A stretch of 50,503 nt of DNA from a virus. The notes beneath the pieces are model-generated. The model did no database searches. It worked only from the letters and a program-made list of their open reading frames with translations, and was not told where the DNA came from. Both the position numbers and the translations under genes were made by a program. Below are positions 47,815 through 50,503 of this stretch, one piece after another. Location of the stretch: positions 1 through 50,503 of IMG/VR virus record IMGVR_UViG_3300033567_000007; one strand, 5' to 3'. The stretch's first letter is position 1. Every line of letters starts with the position of its first letter.

Positions 47815-48621
47815 ATGATGACCCGCAGCCCTTTGATATGGTTCGGCGGCAAAAGCAAACTGGCACGCGAACTTATTGCACGGATGCCGCCGCACTCGGT
47901 CTATGTTGAACCATTTGGAGGAGCGGCACACGTCATCGCAGCAAAGCCTGCTGTCTCCACCGAGGTTTACAACGATATCGATGGCGAAGCGGTCAACTTC
48001 TTACTTGTCGCTCGAGCTGACACAGAGCGGTTGATTGAAGCAGCGGATGCACTCCCATACTCGCGTGCCGTGTACGAATTATGGCGTGACGAACCATGGC
48101 CGACGGACGAATTTACTCGAGCTGTGCGCTGGTTTTATATTAATCGCTCGGGCATCGCAAAGGGAAACCGGGAGAGAAACACAGGTTGGCGTCACTCAGG
48201 AGCGCCTGGTACTAACCCGGCAAGGTCATATTATGGGGCCGTCGAAGCGATCCGAGAATTTGCACAACGGATGCGTAATGTGCAGATCGAATGTCGTGAT
48301 TTCCGGGAGGTTATCGAAGTTTACGACGGACACGATGCGATGTTTTACATCGACCCGCCATATGTCGGACGCGAGAAGCGGTACGTCGGAAACTTTACTG
48401 AACAGGACCACAGAGACCTAGCGAATATGCTCCACAACATCAAGGGACGCGCACTGGTAAGTTACTACGAGCACCCGCTGATACTCGAGCTGTACGACGG
48501 ATGGGGACAGGAAACGCTCGGGGGATATGTGCAATCGGTTGGTGGATCGGAACCTAGACCAGCACGAGAATTGGTGTTGACGAATTACGGAGCAGTGCAA
48601 CAAAGCCTATTGGAGGTGTGA
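47815..48621 (+). CDS. dam: Dam-like adenine DNA methyltransferase (D12 class)
   Basis: 268 residues. IWFGGKSKLARELI and YVEPFGGAAHVIAAK (SAM site), INRSGIAKGNRERNTGW, and catalytic DPPY at residue 179 (FYIDPPYVGREKRYVG). Methylates adenine N6. Follows the small helical gene with no spacer. Probably protects from restriction or marks phage DNA. Confidence 0.92.
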   Translation: MMTRSPLIWFGGKSKLARELIARMPPHSVYVEPFGGAAHVIAAKPAVSTEVYNDIDGEAVNFLLVARADTERLIEAADALPYSRAVYELWRDEPWPTDEFTRAVRWFYINRSGIAKGNRERNTGWRHSGAPGTNPARSYYGAVEAIREFAQRMRNVQIECRDFREVIEVYDGHDAMFYIDPPYVGREKRYVGNFTEQDHRDLANMLHNIKGRALVSYYEHPLILELYDGWGQETLGGYVQSVGGSEPRPARELVLTNYGAVQQSLLEV

Positions 48622-48624
48622 TGG

Positions 48625-48807
48625 ATGCAACTGACAATGAAGCCCGCAATCGAAGGTCGTGTGACAGAGATCCACGATGATTACGCCGTGGTACGCGATG
48701 GTGACGCTACGCAGGTGTACAGCCTCTCATGGTACAGGGTGGGGAACGACACGCGGTCACTGGTGGAGCTACGGAATCCGGATGGAGATGGAGGTGACGC
48801 GGCGTGA
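48625..48807 (+). CDS. Small beta-rich protein, 60 residues
   Basis: ATG 48625 after GGAGGTGTG. GRVTEIHDDYAVVRDGDATQ, SLSWYRVGND: an SH3/OB-like strand pattern. Not recognised. Overlaps the next start by four bases. Confidence 0.62.
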   Translation: MQLTMKPAIEGRVTEIHDDYAVVRDGDATQVYSLSWYRVGNDTRSLVELRNPDGDGGDAA

Positions 48808-49178
48808 GCAAGTGCGAAAAATGCGGAGAAGGTTTGGTTTGCCCGAAATGTCAGCCGGTGATTGAACACACAAATGCGGTTGTCGTGAGATTTAAGGACA
48901 CCGACTACAACGGCGGATATCCGAACTCGCTGAGTATCGTTCCGGTCTTCGTCACAGATGCCGGACGTGAGGTTAGCGTAGCAGTGCTGACAGGCGATAA
49001 CTTTTACGAGGGGTTCACGTACTACTCCAAACGGAATGTAGAACAAACTGCGAAATTCTTGGCGACGTGTGATGTGGATGACTTGATTCAAATGTTCAGC
49101 GTTAAGAGGTCACAGAAACGAGCGTTGCAAGACTTGCTGAAGCAACTCCAAAGCGGCGAGTTCGGGGAGGGTGAGTAG
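48804..49178 (+). CDS. Protein with N-terminal zinc ribbon, 124 residues
   Basis: GTG 48804. CEKCGEGLVCPKCQ near the start gives a CxxC...CxxC ribbon. The rest is a beta-alpha domain (AVVVRFKDTDYNGGYPNSLS, VAVLTGDNFYEGFTYYS). Unknown role. Confidence 0.65.
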   Translation: MSKCEKCGEGLVCPKCQPVIEHTNAVVVRFKDTDYNGGYPNSLSIVPVFVTDAGREVSVAVLTGDNFYEGFTYYSKRNVEQTAKFLATCDVDDLIQMFSVKRSQKRALQDLLKQLQSGEFGEGE

Positions 49179-49181
49179 GGG

Positions 49182-49316
49182 ATGGCTAGATGCAATGTGT
49201 GTTTCGGCGGGACGTTTGATTGGCGGGAGTCTCTAAGCGACTGTGCGCACTGTGGTGGCACAGGAGAATGTGATTGTACCGATTGCGGGGAGGCCGACCA
49301 TGACACCACTGAGTAA
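49182..49316 (+). CDS. Cysteine-rich microprotein, 44 residues
   Basis: ATG 49182; stop TAA 49314-49316. Seven Cys: CNVC, CAHCGGTGECDCTDC. This is the DnaJ-like CxxCxGxG type of zinc knuckle. The next gene overlaps its end. Short, but the Cys pattern is hard to explain by chance. Confidence 0.6.
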   Translation: MARCNVCFGGTFDWRESLSDCAHCGGTGECDCTDCGEADHDTTE

Positions 49317-49572
49317 GGAACTGTACGACGCCCTGCACGCTGACGGCTACCACGTTGTCACTCGGCAGGAGTGGTACGCGCAACAGGCGAGGATGGCGGC
49401 GCTGGAACGGCTATATCGCGCAATGCATGACCTGCGTGTATGCGAGTCCAAGTTCGACGAATGCGGTGATGACGATGATACCGAAGGACAAAGTGTGCTG
49501 CTTGCACATTTGGTTAAATACGATGACGCGGTTGATGTGGCATTCACGGAACTGGAGGCGTTGGAAAAATGA
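49300..49572 (+). CDS. Small helical protein, 90 residues
   Basis: ATG 49300, six bases after GGGAGG. YDALHADGYHVVTRQEWYAQ, RMAALERLYRAMHDL, then acidic (DECGDDDDTEGQ). Unrecognised; overlaps both neighbours. Confidence 0.65.
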   Translation: MTPLSKELYDALHADGYHVVTRQEWYAQQARMAALERLYRAMHDLRVCESKFDECGDDDDTEGQSVLLAHLVKYDDAVDVAFTELEALEK

Positions 49573-49826
49573 ACCTAACAGAGCACGACATCGACGTAAT
49601 AAAGTCACTTCCGCGTAAGGAACTGAACGCTGAGTGTCTGCACCTCATGCGTGAGCAAATGGAATTGACGCAAGAGTTACATGGCATGAAGAAGCGCATG
49701 GCGGCGTTGGAACATGTCGTAGAAGCGGCGAAAACATGGATCGACAACAAGGACGCCACTCTAGCACCGACAAATTTCAGCCGACTGATTATCGCTATAA
49801 ATAAGCTGGGGGCGATGGACACATGA
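49569..49826 (+). CDS. Small coiled-coil protein, 85 residues
   Basis: ATG 49569 in overlap with the previous stop. EQMELTQELHGMKKRMAALE, HVVEAAKTWIDNKD: a coiled coil. Unrecognised. Confidence 0.65.
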   Translation: MNLTEHDIDVIKSLPRKELNAECLHLMREQMELTQELHGMKKRMAALEHVVEAAKTWIDNKDATLAPTNFSRLIIAINKLGAMDT

Positions 49827-50356
49827 GCGCCACTGGACGAGCGCTAACTGAGCGGCACGCATACGACGCCTACAGCACGCCAAAGTGGTGTACGGAGGCG
49901 ATTTGTAATCGGATTGTCTGGGGAAAAGGTGCGACGGTATTGGAACCGTGTGCAGGAGACGGAGCAATCTCTGATGTCTTATGCAGATACTCTCTAGAGA
50001 GTGTTGGATGCATGGACATCAATCCGGATTGCAGGATGGGTAATGGCGTCGATTTCTTGCAATACGAAGAAGACTGCGATCAGGTGGATTTCATCATCAC
50101 GAACCCGCCATTCAGTCTCGCGCAAGAGTTCGTGGAGCGGAGCTTGGAACTTGCAAACTGTGTGGTGATGCTCTTGCGGCTAAACTTCCTGGCCTCCGGA
50201 AAGCGTAAGGAATTTTGGGAGAAACACCCGCCTACTGCGATTCATGTGTTAACCAAGCGGCCCAGCTTCACGGGGAAAGGTACGGACGCGACGGATTACG
50301 CTTGGTTTGTGTGGGACAGTACCGGGCGGCAGAAGAGAGGGGTGTTCTGGCTGTGA
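49823..50356 (+). CDS. N6-adenine DNA methyltransferase (NPPF type)
   Basis: 177 residues. SAM-binding EPCAGDGAISDVL (41-53), acidic MDINPD, catalytic NPPF at 94-97 (FIITNPPFSLAQEFVERS). A phage adenine methyltransferase or a related modification enzyme. Overlaps the recU start with GTGA. Third methyltransferase in this stretch. Confidence 0.85.
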   Translation: MSATGRALTERHAYDAYSTPKWCTEAICNRIVWGKGATVLEPCAGDGAISDVLCRYSLESVGCMDINPDCRMGNGVDFLQYEEDCDQVDFIITNPPFSLAQEFVERSLELANCVVMLLRLNFLASGKRKEFWEKHPPTAIHVLTKRPSFTGKGTDATDYAWFVWDSTGRQKRGVFWL

Positions 50357-50503
50357 GTGGACAAGGCAATCGCGGGATGGTGCTAGAACAGCTCATCACC
50401 TACGCCAACCAGCAGTACATGACCAAAGGGTTAGCCGTCGTGCACAAACGCCCGACGCCCGTGAAGATTCTACGAAGCCAAGGATCGCGTATTGTGTCGG
50501 CTG
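50353..50503 (+). CDS. recU: RecU-like Holliday junction resolvase, N-terminal part
   Basis: GTG 50353 overlaps the stop of the methyltransferase gene. The 50 visible codons read GNRGMVLEQLITYANQQYM and LAVVHKRPTPVKIL, the RecU N-terminal signature. Continues at the left edge of the window at base 1 in the same frame. The piece with the active-site Asp and Glu-x-Lys is not visible. Confidence 0.85.
   Translation, partial: MSGQGNRGMVLEQLITYANQQYMTKGLAVVHKRPTPVKILRSQGSRIVSA

Noticed and set aside
1-50503. CRISPR array, insertion sequence or tRNA genes
   Set aside because: No regularly spaced repeats, transposase or tRNA cloverleaf was seen.

Overview
The window reads as a nearly complete genome of a temperate, long-tailed (siphovirus-like) phage of a Firmicutes host. 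The evidence is strong AAGGAGG-type ribosome sites, frequent GTG/TTG starts, and RecU, DnaD-like and DnaC-like replication proteins, a RecT recombinase and an XhlA/LL-H style lysis module. Base composition is moderate in GC by eye, which fits a Bacillales host (an Alicyclobacillus-like host is only a guess). A recU gene is cut by the window: its first 50 codons are at the right edge and its last 90 are at the left edge. The sequence is therefore most simply a circular or circularly permuted phage genome opened inside recU, with a short piece (about 35 codons by family comparison) missing at the join.

Layout. 1-2250: recU end, an ArpU-like late regulator, a GIY-YIG protein, small genes and structured intergenic DNA. 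2300-15020: packaging and head genes (small and large terminase, a portal fused to a MuF domain, protease/scaffold, capsid with an Ig-like insert, connectors, tail tube, tail chaperones with a textbook -1 frameshift). 15023-23700: tape measure, baseplate and fibre genes, interrupted by a Xer-like tyrosine recombinase behind a strongly structured 200-base leader. 23777-28140: lysis and host-interaction cassette with a permuted NlpC/P60 hydrolase, XhlA-like protein, GH25 lysozyme, intact papain-family C1A protease and a holin-like protein.

28200-31560 is a leftward accessory region in two operons. One has a clear promoter whose spacer holds a palindromic operator. 31700-36000 is the lysogeny region: a large serine integrase, a DUF4352 membrane protein, a self-cleaving CI/LexA-type repressor and a Cro-like protein, with four symmetric operators between the last two and a fifth at the end of cro. 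36000-44950 is the early region: Rad50/SbcC-like ATPase, RecT, a metallo-beta-lactamase-fold nuclease, a YneA-like LysM protein, a BRO protein, a DnaD-like initiator and a DnaC-like loader. 44965-50503 holds three DNA methyltransferases without restriction partners, plus small zinc-binding proteins, and ends in recU. The cytosine methyltransferase is split by an intein exactly before its catalytic cysteine.

Working model: CI holds PR and PRM through the shared operators. After induction the early genes replicate and recombine the DNA using the host DnaB helicase. The methyltransferases guard against restriction, RecU resolves junctions, the ArpU-like protein switches on the late genes, and the lysis cassette releases virions. 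The most unusual points are the tail-embedded recombinase with its RNA-like leader, the C1A protease, the intein position, the controlled leftward operon and several genes with a second strong start inside them.
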